Of a DNA stretch of 64,000 nucleotides, positions 8,264 through 18,026 are shown piece after piece (the first letter of the stretch is position 1; the number at the start of each line of letters is the position of its first letter). Under the pieces are notes generated by a model. It did no database searches. It had not been told where the DNA came from and was given only the letters and a program-made list of their open reading frames with translations. Location of the stretch: NCBI RefSeq assembly GCF_014645555.1, contig NZ_BMLY01000001.1, positions 1,305,427-1,369,426 on the forward strand, written 5' to 3'. The DNA comes from Silvimonas amylolytica (GTDB lineage Bacteria > Pseudomonadota > Gammaproteobacteria > Burkholderiales > Chitinibacteraceae). The translations under genes were made by a program, and so were the position numbers.

Positions 8264-8461
8264 TTACGCGTAGGGCAACATCGCACGTACGTGACCCATG
8301 TTGGTCGAATCGACCATGCAGGTGCCGCGCAGTTGACGCTTGTTCTTGGTGGTTTTCTTGGTCAGGATGTGGCGCTTGAACGCTTTAGAGCGCTTCACAC
8401 CACCGCCGCCAAGGACTTTCAGGCGCTTGGCAGCGCCGCTTTTGGTTTTCATCTTGGGCAT
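8264..8461 (-). CDS. rpmI: 50S ribosomal protein L35
   Basis: A 65-residue basic protein ([16 protein letters not shown]...AMLPYA), the normal L35 length and ends. I chose the ATG at 8461 because GGAG lies 9 nt upstream; an in-frame start five codons earlier would put the ribosome binding site inside the gene. Part of the thrS-infC-rpmI-rplT block, 16 nt before rplT. Confidence 0.97.
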   Translation of the reverse strand: MPKMKTKSGAAKRLKVLGGGGVKRSKAFKRHILTKKTTKNKRQLRGTCMVDSTNMGHVRAMLPYA

Positions 8462-8641
8462 TTGTATGCTCTCCAAGTATGTTTAGATCCGGCAGAAGGC
8501 GCCCTCATAACAAGGGACTTTGAGCCCGCCACCACGCTTTTATTGCGGCTGCTTGTTCCAGCCAGCGGCAAGCCGCTTTCCGAAACATCAGCGGAGGCAA
8601 CCGCACCCCCGCTTTAAATCTTTTGCTGCGACCGTGAAGAA
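8462..8641 (-). promoter_or_regulatory. infC-rpmI leader region, possible L20 control site
   Basis: A 180-nt non-coding spacer inside an otherwise compact ribosomal operon. On the minus strand it contains several short stems, for example AGCGGC-TT-GCCGCT and GCGG-TTGCCT-CCGC. In E. coli and Bacillus, L20 represses rpmI-rplT by binding a structured leader in this position. I see structure and position only; I cannot show the specific L20 fold. Confidence 0.35.
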
Positions 8642-9163
8642 TTACTTCTTCTTGGGCGCCAGCATCATCACCATCTGCCGGCCTTCCAGGCGGGGAAACT
8701 GCTCCACCACCGCCAGTTCGACCAGATCGGCCTCAAGTCGCTTCAACTGAGCCATACCGATTTCCTGGTGAGCCATTTCACGACCACGGAAACGCAGCGT
8801 GATCTTGGCCTTGTCGCCCTCGCCGAGGAAACGCACCAGGCTTTTCAGCTTGACCTGGTAGTCATTCTCGTCAGTACCAGGACGGAGCTTGATTTCCTTG
8901 ACCTGGATCTGTTTCTGCTTGAGTTTGGCCGCGTGATCTTTCTTGGACTTCTCGTACTTGTACTTGCCGTAGTCCATGATGCGGCAAACCGGCGGCGTCG
9001 CATTGGGCGCAATTTCAACCAGGTCCAGTTCTGCCTCTTCAGCCTTGGCCAAAGCATCGTACAAACTGATCACACCCAGTTGTTCACCTTGGGCATCCTG
9101 CAAACGCACTTCGCGCGCGGTAATCTCGCCGTTGATCCGCGGCTCCTTGTCTTGAGCAGCTAT
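8642..9163 (-). CDS. infC: Translation initiation factor IF-3 (AUA start)
   Basis: The protein shows the IF3 N-domain ([48 protein letters not shown]), the linker, and the C-domain ([50 protein letters not shown]). It blocks premature 50S joining and proofreads start codons. The conserved RINGEIT lies upstream of the first GTG (9109), so a GTG start would delete family sequence. Going further upstream, the only start-like codon with a Shine-Dalgarno (GGAG, 8 nt) is ATA at 9163, before a TGA at 9181. Non-canonical starts (usually AUU) are the known basis of IF3 autoregulation. With ATA the protein has 173 residues. It lies 98 nt behind thrS. Confidence 0.93.
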   Translation of the reverse strand: MAAQDKEPRINGEITAREVRLQDAQGEQLGVISLYDALAKAEEAELDLVEIAPNATPPVCRIMDYGKYKYEKSKKDHAAKLKQKQIQVKEIKLRPGTDENDYQVKLKSLVRFLGEGDKAKITLRFRGREMAHQEIGMAQLKRLEADLVELAVVEQFPRLEGRQMVMMLAPKKK

Positions 9164-9261
9164 CTTGAATTCTCCAAATCATCCAAAAACAAAACCGTGC
9201 GAACGGTCCTGGGTGTTGCCTCGTGTAAATCTGGCCAGATCATACTGATCAGGCCAAAGCT

Positions 9262-11160
9262 TTACAGCAATTCGGTCTTGAGACGCTCAACAAGCGTTTC
9301 AACCGTCATTTGTCCGAGGTCTTCACCACTGCGACTACGCACGGCCACCAAGCCACCAGCTTTTTCCTTGTCACCAACAATGAGTTGGTACGGTAAGCGC
9401 TGCAAGCTATGTTCGCGAATTTTATAGGTTATTTTCTCGTTTCTCAAGTCCGCCTGTACACGGAAACCTGCTTGAGTGAGTTGTTGGACCACTTCAGCCG
9501 CATATTCAGCCTGATGTTCCGAGATATTCATGACCACCATTTGCGTCGGCGCCAGCCACAACGGGAAGGAACCAGCAAAGTTTTCGATCAGAATACCGAG
9601 GAAACGCTCCATCGAGCCCACGATGGCACGGTGCAGCATAATCGGCTTCTGACGGCTGTTGTCTTCCGCCACGTATTCCGGACCAAGACGCTCCGGCAGA
9701 ACGAAGTCCAGTTGCAACGTACCGCACTGCCAGGACCGGCCAATGGCATCCTTGATGTGATATTCGATCTTCGGGCCATAGAACGCACCTTCACCCGGCA
9801 ACTCTTCCCAAGTCACGCCACAGGCACGCAAAGCTTCGCGCATGCCTTGTTCCGCCTTGTCCCAGCCCTCTTCGCTACCTGCACGTTTTTCCGGACGCAG
9901 GGCGAGTTTGATGGATACATCATTGAAGCCCATGTCTTCATACACGCTCATGGCCAGTGCGTGAAAAGACTTGGCCTCTTCAATGTACTGACCTTCAGTA
10001 CAGAAGATATGCGCATCATCTTGAGTAAACCCGCGCACGCGCATCAGGCCGTGCAAAGAACCGGAAGGCTCGTTGCGGTGGCAGGCGCCAAACTCGGCAA
10101 GACGCAACGGCAGGTCACGATAAGAACGCAAGTCACTATTGAAAATCTGCACGTGACCCGGGCAGTTCATCGGTTTCACGGCGTAGGTACGCTTTTCCGA
10201 TTCCGTGATGAACATGTTTTCCTGGTAGTTTTCCCAATGGCCGGAACGCTCCCACAAAACACGGTCCATCACTTGCGGTGTGCGCACCTCCTGGTAACCC
10301 GCCTTGATCAGGCGGCGACGCATGTATTGCTCGACCGATTGCCACAATTGCCAGCCTTTGGGGTGCCAGAACACCATACCGGGTGCCTCTTCCTGCATAT
10401 GGAAGAGGTCCAGCGCCTTGCCGATCTTGCGGTGATCGCGCTTTTCCGCCTCTTGAAGGCGATGCAGGTAGGCATCCAGATCTTCTTTCTTCGCCCAGGC
10501 CGTGCCGTAGACGCGCGTGAGCATCTCGTTCTTCGAGTCACCGCGCCAATAAGCACCAGCCACCTTCATCAGCTTGAAGACTTTCAGCTTGCCGGTAGAT
10601 GGCACGTGCGGGCCACGGCACAAGTCAGTGAAGTCGCCTTCGCGATACAGGCTCAGGGTCTGGTCGGCGGGGATGGATTCAATGATCTCGGCTTTGTATT
10701 TCTCGCCAATCCCTTTGAAGTACGCAACAGCATCATCACGCGAGAGCTCGTACCGCTCAACCGGAATGTCTTGTTTGGCCAGTTCCGCCATTTTCTTTTC
10801 AATGGCAGCCAGGTCTTCAGGGGTAAATGGGCGAGAGTAACTAAAGTCGTAGTAGAAACCGTCTTCAATCACCGGGCCAATGGTGACCTGAGCATCAGGA
10901 AACAGTGCCTTGACGGCATAAGCCAGCAAGTGGGCGGTCGAGTGACGGATCACTTCAAGACCGTCTGCATCTTTATCGGTCACGATGGCAAGGTTGACGT
11001 CATGATCAATTACGTAGCTGGTGTCGACGAGTTTGCCGTCCACCTTGCCTGCCAATGCGGCACGCGCCAGACCGGCACCAATGCTGCCAGCTACACCGGC
11101 CACAGAAACCGGTGCGTCAAATTGTCGTTTGGAACCATCAGGAAGCGTAATCGAGATCAT
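9262..11160 (-). CDS. thrS: Threonine--tRNA ligase
   Basis: A 632-residue ThrRS with all family domains: TGS (residues about 1-60, [11 protein letters not shown]), the editing domain ([35 protein letters not shown]), and the class II catalytic core with the zinc/substrate Cys of [10 protein letters not shown], motif 2 ([21 protein letters not shown] in part) and motif 3, then the anticodon-binding domain ending KTELL. It charges tRNA-Thr and edits mis-acylated Ser. The first gene of the thrS-infC-rpmI-rplT block; a terminator at 11245-11276 isolates it from tRNA-Val. Confidence 0.98.
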   Translation of the reverse strand: MISITLPDGSKRQFDAPVSVAGVAGSIGAGLARAALAGKVDGKLVDTSYVIDHDVNLAIVTDKDADGLEVIRHSTAHLLAYAVKALFPDAQVTIGPVIEDGFYYDFSYSRPFTPEDLAAIEKKMAELAKQDIPVERYELSRDDAVAYFKGIGEKYKAEIIESIPADQTLSLYREGDFTDLCRGPHVPSTGKLKVFKLMKVAGAYWRGDSKNEMLTRVYGTAWAKKEDLDAYLHRLQEAEKRDHRKIGKALDLFHMQEEAPGMVFWHPKGWQLWQSVEQYMRRRLIKAGYQEVRTPQVMDRVLWERSGHWENYQENMFITESEKRTYAVKPMNCPGHVQIFNSDLRSYRDLPLRLAEFGACHRNEPSGSLHGLMRVRGFTQDDAHIFCTEGQYIEEAKSFHALAMSVYEDMGFNDVSIKLALRPEKRAGSEEGWDKAEQGMREALRACGVTWEELPGEGAFYGPKIEYHIKDAIGRSWQCGTLQLDFVLPERLGPEYVAEDNSRQKPIMLHRAIVGSMERFLGILIENFAGSFPLWLAPTQMVVMNISEHQAEYAAEVVQQLTQAGFRVQADLRNEKITYKIREHSLQRLPYQLIVGDKEKAGGLVAVRSRSGEDLGQMTVETLVERLKTELL

Positions 11161-11244
11161 GATCTTGTCGCCTTGAATTCGTGTGTTTCAGTCGATCCGG
11201 GGATTTGCGGTTGTTCCACCGGAGGAACCGCTTTACAAGCGGCA

Positions 11245-11276
11245 AAAAAAAAGTGCGGGCAGCGCCGCACTTTTTT
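11245..11276. terminator. Bidirectional terminator between tRNA-Val and thrS
   Basis: GTGCGG-GCAGCG-CCGCAC is flanked by a run of A on one side and TTTTTT on the other, so it can act on both strands. It most likely ends the tRNA-Val transcript. Confidence 0.85.
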
Positions 11277-11367
11277 ATAAAACCAAAGCCATAGCACGGC
11301 TACCGCGTTTATTTACCGGTAGTCGTGGTAGTTCGGAACATGGCTTGGTTTCCTTTACTGAATTCGT

Positions 11368-11444
11368 TGGTAGGCACGATTGGACTCGAACCAACGACCC
11401 CCACCATGTCAAGGTGGTGCTCTAACCAGCTGAGCTACGTGCCT
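11368..11444 (-). tRNA. tRNA-Val (GAC)
   Basis: On the minus strand a 77-nt cloverleaf with encoded CCA. The acceptor stem is AGGCACG/CGTGCCT, the D arm GCTC-AGCTGGTTA-GAGC, the anticodon stem CCACC/GGTGG with loop TTGACAT (anticodon GAC), and the T arm GTTGG-TTCGAGT-CCAAT. It reads valine GUC/GUU codons. It stands alone between the nuo terminator and thrS. Confidence 0.95.
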
Positions 11445-11550
11445 GTCGAAGGAAGGCAATCATAGCGGCAACTTCTTTTGTCCGCAAGCCCCTTGTTGAA
11501 AAAAACCGGACAACCCGAGTTTGCCCCACCCATACTACCCGGTTGTAACC

Positions 11551-11587
11551 AAACAAAAAGCCCCGCAACAAGCGAGGCTTTTTGTTT
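11551..11587 (-). terminator. Terminator at the end of the nuo operon
   Basis: AAACAAAAAGCC-C-CGC pairs with GCG-A-GGCTTTTTGTTT with one mismatch around a six-base loop. It overlaps the last bases of the DUF2818 gene and is flanked by A and T runs, so it probably works in both directions. Confidence 0.8.
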
Positions 11588-11885
11588 ACAGGCCGGGCTT
11601 GCGCCAGAAATAACGCCAGACGAACCCAGGCCAGGCCATCACGATGAACAAGGCAGCAGTGGCCACATAGAACCACCAATGCTGCGGCTGCACTGTTGAA
11701 ACCCGCGCTTCCAGCACACGGGCCACAAGACCCACAGCCAGATACAGCAGTACGAGTTCGAGCAGACGCCAGCCAAAATGCATTCGCAGCACATTGGGCG
11801 GCACGACAAATGCAACGCGATCGCTCAGAAATGGCAAATTGGCGGCCAGGGCCGCCAATCCGCAGAGCAGGAGAATCTCCAGCAT
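11586..11885 (-). CDS. DUF2818 family small membrane protein
   Basis: A 99-residue protein with an N-terminal hydrophobic segment (residues about 1-20), a central one (LLELVLLYLAVGLVARVLE) and a C-terminal one (WWFYVATAALFIVMAWPGFVW). It has the length and aromatic C-terminus of the DUF2818 family, which is found right behind nuoN in betaproteobacteria. It lies 8 nt after nuoN and before the operon terminator, so it is the last gene of the nuo transcript. Its position suggests a role with complex I, but none is established. Confidence 0.75.
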   Translation of the reverse strand: MLEILLLCGLAALAANLPFLSDRVAFVVPPNVLRMHFGWRLLELVLLYLAVGLVARVLEARVSTVQPQHWWFYVATAALFIVMAWPGFVWRYFWRKPGL

Positions 11886-11893
11886 CTTGATAC

Positions 11894-13348
11894 TTATGCC
11901 GGCAGCAGCGAGTGCGCCACAGCAGCAGAGATGAGATACAGCAACCGATCCGGCATCAAACCAATGATCAGCAGCAGCAGACAGTTGACCGACAGCACAA
12001 CCCGGCTATCCAGACCAGCCACGATCGGGCTCTTGTCTTCAGCGTCGTCAAAGTACATGACCTTGACCACACGCAGATAGTAGAAGGCACCAATCACCGA
12101 CATCAGCACGGCGTAGATGGCCAGCCAGGTCAGACCCAGATTCACCACGGCTTCCAGTATGGCCAGCTTGGCAAAGAAGCCAACAAACACCGGGATACCT
12201 GCCATGGAGAACATGACGAGCAACATCATGGCGGCAAACCACGGGCTGCGCTGGTTCAGACCCTTGAAGTCATCAATACGATCGGCTTCAAAGCCTTCAC
12301 GCGACAGCAGCATCACCAGACCGAAGCCGGCGGCGGTGGTCAGCATGTAGGTCACGGCGTAGAAGAACGCAGCGGCGTAACCCACCGGCGTACCCACCAG
12401 AATACCCAGCAACAGGAAGCCCATATGCGAGATGGTGGAATAAGCAAACATACGCTTGATGTTGGTCTGGGCAATCGCAGTCAAGTTACCGATGGCCAGC
12501 GACAGAATAGCCATGACGACCAGCATGCCTCGCCAGTCCTGGACGTAGGCTTCCAGACCTTGGGCCAGAATGCGGATCACAAAGGCAAAAGCAGCAATCT
12601 TCGGCGCTGAACCGATCAACTGGGCGATCAGCGTCGGCGAACCTTCGTAAACGTCAGGCACCCACATGTGGAATGGCACAGCACCCAGCTTGAAGCCGAT
12701 ACCCACCACAATGAATACGATGCCGAACACGATCAGCAAATGGTTCACTTCACCGTTCATGACGCGTTGGGCAATAGTCAGAATATCCAGACTATGCGTT
12801 GCACCGTACACCATGGACATACCGTACAGCAGCATGCCGGAGGCCAGCGCACCCAGAATGAAGTACTTCATGGCGGCTTCGGTGGCATGTACGTTGTCGC
12901 GACGCAGGGCAACCAGCGCATACAGCGACAAGGACAGCAGCTCCAGACCAACGTACAAGGTGACAAAGTTGAGCGCCGAGCTCATCACCATCATGCCCAG
13001 CAACGCGAACAAGGTCAGGCTGAACAATTCGCCCTTGTAGATGCCGCGAGCTTCGGCATAGGTTCGACCATAGATCAGTACGAGGGCAACACCCAGCACC
13101 ATACCCAGCTTGGCAACACCGGCGATTGGATCAGCCACAAACATCCCGCTGAAAGCCAGTTGGACCGGTTGAGCCAGACCATTAACCGTCAAACAGGCGG
13201 TGATAGCCAGTGACACGAGCGTCAACAGGTAGGTGATGTGACGCTTGGCGTCGGAAACAAAAAGATCGATCAGCAAAATGACTGACACAGCCACCAGGAG
13301 AAAAATCTCCGGTGCGGCAGCCCATGCGTTAAGACTGGTCCAGGTCAT
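11894..13348 (-). CDS. nuoN: NADH-quinone oxidoreductase subunit N
   Basis: A 484-residue antiporter-like proton-pumping subunit with about 14 membrane helices. Family marks are the MKYFILGALASGMLLYG segment, GVPFHMW-type AVPFHMWVPDVYEGSP and the NIKRMFAYSTISHMGFLL helix with its lysine. Membrane arm of complex I, cytoplasmic membrane. It lies 44 nt behind nuoM. Confidence 0.97.
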   Translation of the reverse strand: MTWTSLNAWAAAPEIFLLVAVSVILLIDLFVSDAKRHITYLLTLVSLAITACLTVNGLAQPVQLAFSGMFVADPIAGVAKLGMVLGVALVLIYGRTYAEARGIYKGELFSLTLFALLGMMVMSSALNFVTLYVGLELLSLSLYALVALRRDNVHATEAAMKYFILGALASGMLLYGMSMVYGATHSLDILTIAQRVMNGEVNHLLIVFGIVFIVVGIGFKLGAVPFHMWVPDVYEGSPTLIAQLIGSAPKIAAFAFVIRILAQGLEAYVQDWRGMLVVMAILSLAIGNLTAIAQTNIKRMFAYSTISHMGFLLLGILVGTPVGYAAAFFYAVTYMLTTAAGFGLVMLLSREGFEADRIDDFKGLNQRSPWFAAMMLLVMFSMAGIPVFVGFFAKLAILEAVVNLGLTWLAIYAVLMSVIGAFYYLRVVKVMYFDDAEDKSPIVAGLDSRVVLSVNCLLLLIIGLMPDRLLYLISAAVAHSLLPA

Positions 13349-13392
13349 GCTCTAAACCCTTATAAATTCGTCAGTGCCATTAATGTGGCTGC

Positions 13393-14910
13393 TTATTGGG
13401 GCAGCTGGGGTACAGCCAGTTTGGGCTGCGAAACATGCCAGATCAGGTCATTGACCGACACGTGCATCAAGTCAGTAAACATCTTGGGATACAGGCCCAT
13501 ACCGAGCACGGTAATCGCCAGAATCACAAGAATCAGCAGTTCACGCTTGTTCACGTCTTTGAGTTCGGCCACGTGATGGTTGGCAACTTCACCAAAAATC
13601 ACGCGCTTGTACATCCACAGGGTATAAGCAGCGCCGAAGACCAGTGTGGTAGCGGCAAAGAAGGCAAACCAGAAGTTGACCTGGATGGCACCCAACACCA
13701 CAAAGAATTCACCCACGAAACCGGAAGTTGCCGGCAAGCCCGAGTTGGCCATGGCAAACAACATCATGAATGCGGCGAAAACAGGCATCTTGTTCACAAC
13801 ACCGCCGTAGTCGGCGATTTTGCGGCTGTGCACGCGGTCGTACATGACACCGATACAGAAGAACATCGCGGCAGAGACGAAACCGTGGGAGATCATCTGC
13901 ACGATCGCGCCTTCCACTGCGAACTGGTTCATCTGGGTGCCACCGGCAAACATGAAGAAGCCCAGCGTTACAAAACCCATATGCGAGATGGACGAATACG
14001 CCACTAGCTTCTTCATATCGGTCTGCACCAGCGCAACCATACCGATGTACACCACAGCGATCAGCGAGAACAGCACAAACACCCAGGCATATTCGCGACA
14101 CGCATCCGGTGCGATCGGGAGGGCAAACCGCAGGAAGCCGTAAGCACCCAGCTTCAAGGTAATGGCAGCCAGCACCATCGAACCGCCAGTCGGCGCTTCA
14201 ACGTGAGCATCCGGCAACCAGGTGTGAACCGGCCACATCGGCACCTTCACCGCAAAAGCGAAGAAGAAAGCGATCAGCAGGAAGCCCTGGGCCGTCATGG
14301 TCAGCGGTACGCGAGCAAAGTCGGCAATCGCGAACGAACCATTGGTCTGACCGTACAGGTAGATGAAGGCGACCAGCGTCAGCAGCGAACCCAGCAGCGT
14401 GTACAGAAAGAACTTGATCGATGCGTATACACGGTTCGGACCACCCCAGATACCAATGATCAGGTACATCGGGATCAGCATGGCCTCGAAGAACACGTAG
14501 AACAGAATCGCGTCCTGGGCGGCGAATGCGCCGTTGATCAGACCGGACATGATCAGGAACGCGGCCATGTACTGCGCCACGCGCTTTTCAATGACCTGCC
14601 AGCCTGCCAGCACCACCATCAGGGTGGTGAAGGAGTTCAGGATCACAAACCATACGGAGAGGCCGTCAACGCCCAGCGCATAGTTGATGTTGAACGTTGC
14701 GATCCAGGGTTTGAACTCGGTGAATTGCATGCCGCCGTTCAACGCATCGAAACCGGTGTAAAGCGGAATCGAAACCAGAAACCCCAGCAGCGCGCCGATC
14801 AGGGCCAGCCAGCGCGCGGCTGGTGCCTTGTCATCGCCCCCGGTTGCCAGCACCACCACGCCTGCCAGAATCGGCAGCCAGATCGTGAGGCTCAGAAGAT
14901 TACCCGTCAT
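13393..14910 (-). CDS. nuoM: NADH-quinone oxidoreductase subunit M
   Basis: A 505-residue antiporter-like membrane subunit with about 14 helices. Diagnostic segments include FEAMLIPMYLIIGIWGG (with the conserved helix-5 Glu), VPMWPVHTWLPDAHVEAP and DMKKLVAYSSISHMGFVTLG. It forms one of three proton channels of complex I. It lies between nuoL (52 nt) and nuoN (44 nt). Confidence 0.97.
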   Translation of the reverse strand: MTGNLLSLTIWLPILAGVVVLATGGDDKAPAARWLALIGALLGFLVSIPLYTGFDALNGGMQFTEFKPWIATFNINYALGVDGLSVWFVILNSFTTLMVVLAGWQVIEKRVAQYMAAFLIMSGLINGAFAAQDAILFYVFFEAMLIPMYLIIGIWGGPNRVYASIKFFLYTLLGSLLTLVAFIYLYGQTNGSFAIADFARVPLTMTAQGFLLIAFFFAFAVKVPMWPVHTWLPDAHVEAPTGGSMVLAAITLKLGAYGFLRFALPIAPDACREYAWVFVLFSLIAVVYIGMVALVQTDMKKLVAYSSISHMGFVTLGFFMFAGGTQMNQFAVEGAIVQMISHGFVSAAMFFCIGVMYDRVHSRKIADYGGVVNKMPVFAAFMMLFAMANSGLPATSGFVGEFFVVLGAIQVNFWFAFFAATTLVFGAAYTLWMYKRVIFGEVANHHVAELKDVNKRELLILVILAITVLGMGLYPKMFTDLMHVSVNDLIWHVSQPKLAVPQLPQ

Positions 14911-14962
14911 AGTCTACCTGCTTGTTTTAATTACTCTGAACTACTCGTATATCAACCCAGGA

Positions 14963-17008
14963 TCAGTGCGCCAGCGCCGCCAGAGGCACTGCCAACCAGA
15001 CCGTGATCAACACCAGTGCGCCAATAATCATGGCAAACGCATAGTGGTAGATGTAACCGGTCTGTACCCGACGAACCAGGAACGCAAACCAGCCGGTGAT
15101 TTTCGCCAGACCGTTGACCACAAGGCCATCGATCAGGAGCGCGTCACCCACCTTCCACAACACCGTACCAATGGCACGGCCAGCAGCGGCAAAGACGTTG
15201 ATGAACAAGAAATCCATGTAGTACTTGTTTTCGAGCAGCTTGTTGACGCCGATCGAATTGAAGAACTTCTCGCAAGCTGCGGGCAGTTCAGGCTTGACCA
15301 TGTAGAACACATAGGACAGCACCACACCGGCAATTGCCAGCCATACCGGCAGACCAACAAAGGCGTGCGCTGCCATGTCAACCCAGCCGTGGAATTCGTG
15401 CGCCAGTTCTTCCATCGCCGGGTGGGCTTCTGTATTAACGAACAGCACGCCCTTGAAGAAGTCACCAAAGAGCATCGGCTCGATAGCAATGGCACCGATA
15501 ATCACCGACGGAATAGCCAGCAGGATCAACGGCAGTGTTACGACCCACGGGGATTCATGCGGCTTGTCGTTCGGGCCCAGACCATGGTGTTCACCATGAT
15601 CGTCGTGATCATCATGATGGTCGTGCCCATGGCCCTTCTGCATCCAGCGTTCCTTGCCATGGAAGACGAGGAAGTACATACGGAAGGAGTAGAACGCAGT
15701 CACGAATACACCAGCTACCACCGCAAAGTACGCAAAACCGGCACCCGGCAAGTGGGAAGCCTTCACGGCGTCGATGATCGAATCTTTGGAATAGAAACCA
15801 GCGAAGAACGGCGTGCCAATCAGAGCCAGCGAACCAATCAGCGAGGTAATCCAGGTGATCGGCATGTACTTGCGCAGGCCACCCATGTTGCGGATGTCCT
15901 GATCGTGGTGCATACCCATGATCACGGAGCCAGCGCCAAGGAACAACAAGGCTTTGAAGAACGCGTGGGTCATCAGGTGGAACAGGGCGACGGAGTAAGC
16001 CGAAGCACCCAGCGCCACCGTCATGTAACCCAGCTGCGACAGCGTGGAGTACGCCACCACACGCTTGATATCATTCTGGATGATGCCAAGGAAACCCATG
16101 AACAGCGCGGTAATGGCACCGATCACCATCACGAAGTTCAGCGCGGTATCCGACAGTTCAAACAGCGGAGACATGCGGCTGACCATGAAGATACCGGCTG
16201 TCACCATCGTTGCAGCATGGATCAGCGCGGAGATCGGGGTCGGGCCTTCCATGGAATCCGGCAGCCACACGTGCAGCGGGAACTGGGCAGACTTACCCAT
16301 GGCACCAATAAACAGCAAGATACAAGTGAGTGTCATCAGCGACCATGTATGGCCGGAGATGATGCTCACGGTTTCATTTTGCAGTGACGGTGCTTTGGCA
16401 AACACAGCGGCGTAATCCAGCGAGCCGAAGTGGAACAACACCAGACCGATCCCCAGCAGGAAACCGAAGTCACCCACGCGGTTAACCAGAAACGCCTTCA
16501 TGTTGGCGAAAATGGCAGTCGGACGCTTGAACCAGAAACCGATCAGCAAGTACGAAACCAGACCCACTGCTTCCCAGCCGAAGAACAGCTGTACGAAGTT
16601 GTTGCTCATAACCAGCATCAACATCGAGAAAGTAAACAGCGAGATGTAGCTGAAGAAGCGGTTGTAGCCTGGGTCTTCTTCCATGTAGCCGATGGTGTAG
16701 ACGTGAACCATCAGCGACACGAAGGTCACCACGCACATCATCATCGCCGTGAGTTTGTCCACCAGGAAGCCGACATTGAAGTCGACACCGTTGATGGTCA
16801 TCCAGGTGTAAACGGTGCCGTTGAAGCTTTCGCCGCCATTGACGAGGTTATTGAGCGTCCAGGCAGAGAGCGCGAATGCAACAGCCACGCCAGCGATGGT
16901 CACCGTATGGGCCACCTTGCGGCTGATCGCCCAGCCAAACAGGCCCGCGACCATGGCACCAAACAGCGGCGCCAGCGGAATCAGCAGGTAAATTGTTTTG
17001 ATATCCAT
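14963..17008 (-). CDS. nuoL: NADH-quinone oxidoreductase subunit L
   Basis: A 681-residue distal antiporter-like subunit of complex I. It has the expected FFGWEAVGLVSYLLIGFW, QFPLHVWLPDSMEGPTP and DIKRVVAYSTLSQLGYM segments and an extended C-terminus for the lateral helix. Between membrane segments, at residues about 455-475, lies a loop unusually rich in His and Asp (GHGHDHHDDHDDHGEHHG), of uncertain role. The start lies 27 nt behind nuoK. Confidence 0.97.
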   Translation of the reverse strand: MDIKTIYLLIPLAPLFGAMVAGLFGWAISRKVAHTVTIAGVAVAFALSAWTLNNLVNGGESFNGTVYTWMTINGVDFNVGFLVDKLTAMMMCVVTFVSLMVHVYTIGYMEEDPGYNRFFSYISLFTFSMLMLVMSNNFVQLFFGWEAVGLVSYLLIGFWFKRPTAIFANMKAFLVNRVGDFGFLLGIGLVLFHFGSLDYAAVFAKAPSLQNETVSIISGHTWSLMTLTCILLFIGAMGKSAQFPLHVWLPDSMEGPTPISALIHAATMVTAGIFMVSRMSPLFELSDTALNFVMVIGAITALFMGFLGIIQNDIKRVVAYSTLSQLGYMTVALGASAYSVALFHLMTHAFFKALLFLGAGSVIMGMHHDQDIRNMGGLRKYMPITWITSLIGSLALIGTPFFAGFYSKDSIIDAVKASHLPGAGFAYFAVVAGVFVTAFYSFRMYFLVFHGKERWMQKGHGHDHHDDHDDHGEHHGLGPNDKPHESPWVVTLPLILLAIPSVIIGAIAIEPMLFGDFFKGVLFVNTEAHPAMEELAHEFHGWVDMAAHAFVGLPVWLAIAGVVLSYVFYMVKPELPAACEKFFNSIGVNKLLENKYYMDFLFINVFAAAGRAIGTVLWKVGDALLIDGLVVNGLAKITGWFAFLVRRVQTGYIYHYAFAMIIGALVLITVWLAVPLAALAH

Positions 17009-17035
17009 TGTTTGAAATCCGGGTTCGCTTGTTCG

Positions 17036-17341
17036 TTAGCCCTTCAGGCTGCCAAGGTCTTCAACATTGATCGAGCGCAGATTACGGAACAGCACGACCA
17101 GAATCGCGAGGCCGATTGCCGATTCAGCAGCCGCCACCGTGAGAATGAAGAACACGAAAACCTGACCTGAGGCGTCACCCAGGAACTGGGAAAACGCGAC
17201 AAAGTTCATGTTTACCGCCAACAGCATCAATTCGATGGCCATCAGCAGCACGATCAGGTTCTTGCGGTTCACGAAGATACCGAACACGGAGACCGCAAAC
17301 AGGATCGCCGAGAGCACAAGGTAATGAGTCAGAGTCAGCAC
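17036..17341 (-). CDS. nuoK: NADH-quinone oxidoreductase subunit K
   Basis: A 101-residue three-helix membrane subunit. The conserved Glu residues of the proton path lie in [16 protein letters not shown] and [13 protein letters not shown] use the GTG at 17341: it has GGAG 8 nt upstream and gives the family length, whereas a longer frame would run into nuoJ. It is 13 nt behind nuoJ. Confidence 0.95.
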   Translation of the reverse strand: MLTLTHYLVLSAILFAVSVFGIFVNRKNLIVLLMAIELMLLAVNMNFVAFSQFLGDASGQVFVFFILTVAAAESAIGLAILVVLFRNLRSINVEDLGSLKG

Positions 17342-17354
17342 GTTGGGCTCTCCA

Positions 17355-17996
17355 TCAAGCGTTCGGTTGTTGTTCGTCAGCAGCGGCTTCGCCTGCTGCC
17401 GGGCGTGCTTCAGCATTCATCTTGACGATACGCACGCGATCATCACGCTTGACTGCAATCTGCTGAGCCGGATTCTGGTACTTGGTGTTCTTGCGTTTAC
17501 GCAGCGTCAGCGCAATTGCCGTGATCATGCCGACCAGCAGCAGCGCTGCCGCCAACTGGAACGGCAGGAAATACTGGGTATAAATCAGATTACCCAACAC
17601 GCGGGCATTGTTATAACCCGCTGCCGGCTCTGGCATGTGAGCACCTGGCAGATCAGCAGCCTTGTGCGTCAGAATCATGATCATTTCGACCACCATGATC
17701 GCAGCGACAATGACCGCCAGCGGTACGTGCTTCCAGAAGCCCTTGCGCAACTCTTCGAAGTTGATATCCAGCATCATCACCACGAAGAGGAACAGCACCA
17801 TGACGGCGCCGACGTACACCAGCACCAACGACACAGCGAGGAATTCGGCCTTCATCAGCATCCACAGCATGGCGCCACTGAAGAACGAGAGCATGAGGTA
17901 CAACGCAGCGTGTACCGGATTCTTGGCCGTGATGGTTGCCAGACTGGCAAGCAGCAGGACGGCCGCGAAAATGTAGAAAATAACGACAGAAGTCAT
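17355..17996 (-). CDS. nuoJ: NADH-quinone oxidoreductase subunit J
   Basis: A 213-residue membrane subunit with five helices in its first 165 residues, including the [13 protein letters not shown] and [22 protein letters not shown] segments of the family (the latter holds the pi-bulge helix of ND6 homologues). The last 45 residues are charged and probably cytoplasmic. It links the quinone site to the antiporter subunits of complex I. Confidence 0.96.
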   Translation of the reverse strand: MTSVVIFYIFAAVLLLASLATITAKNPVHAALYLMLSFFSGAMLWMLMKAEFLAVSLVLVYVGAVMVLFLFVVMMLDINFEELRKGFWKHVPLAVIVAAIMVVEMIMILTHKAADLPGAHMPEPAAGYNNARVLGNLIYTQYFLPFQLAAALLLVGMITAIALTLRKRKNTKYQNPAQQIAVKRDDRVRIVKMNAEARPAAGEAAADEQQPNA

Positions 17997-18026
17997 GACG
18001 TTGTTCTATCCCTTGTCTCGATCCGC

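Noticed and set aside
9409-11280. A 623-codon frame antisense to thrS
   Set aside because: Shadow of thrS; no family match and no ribosome binding site.
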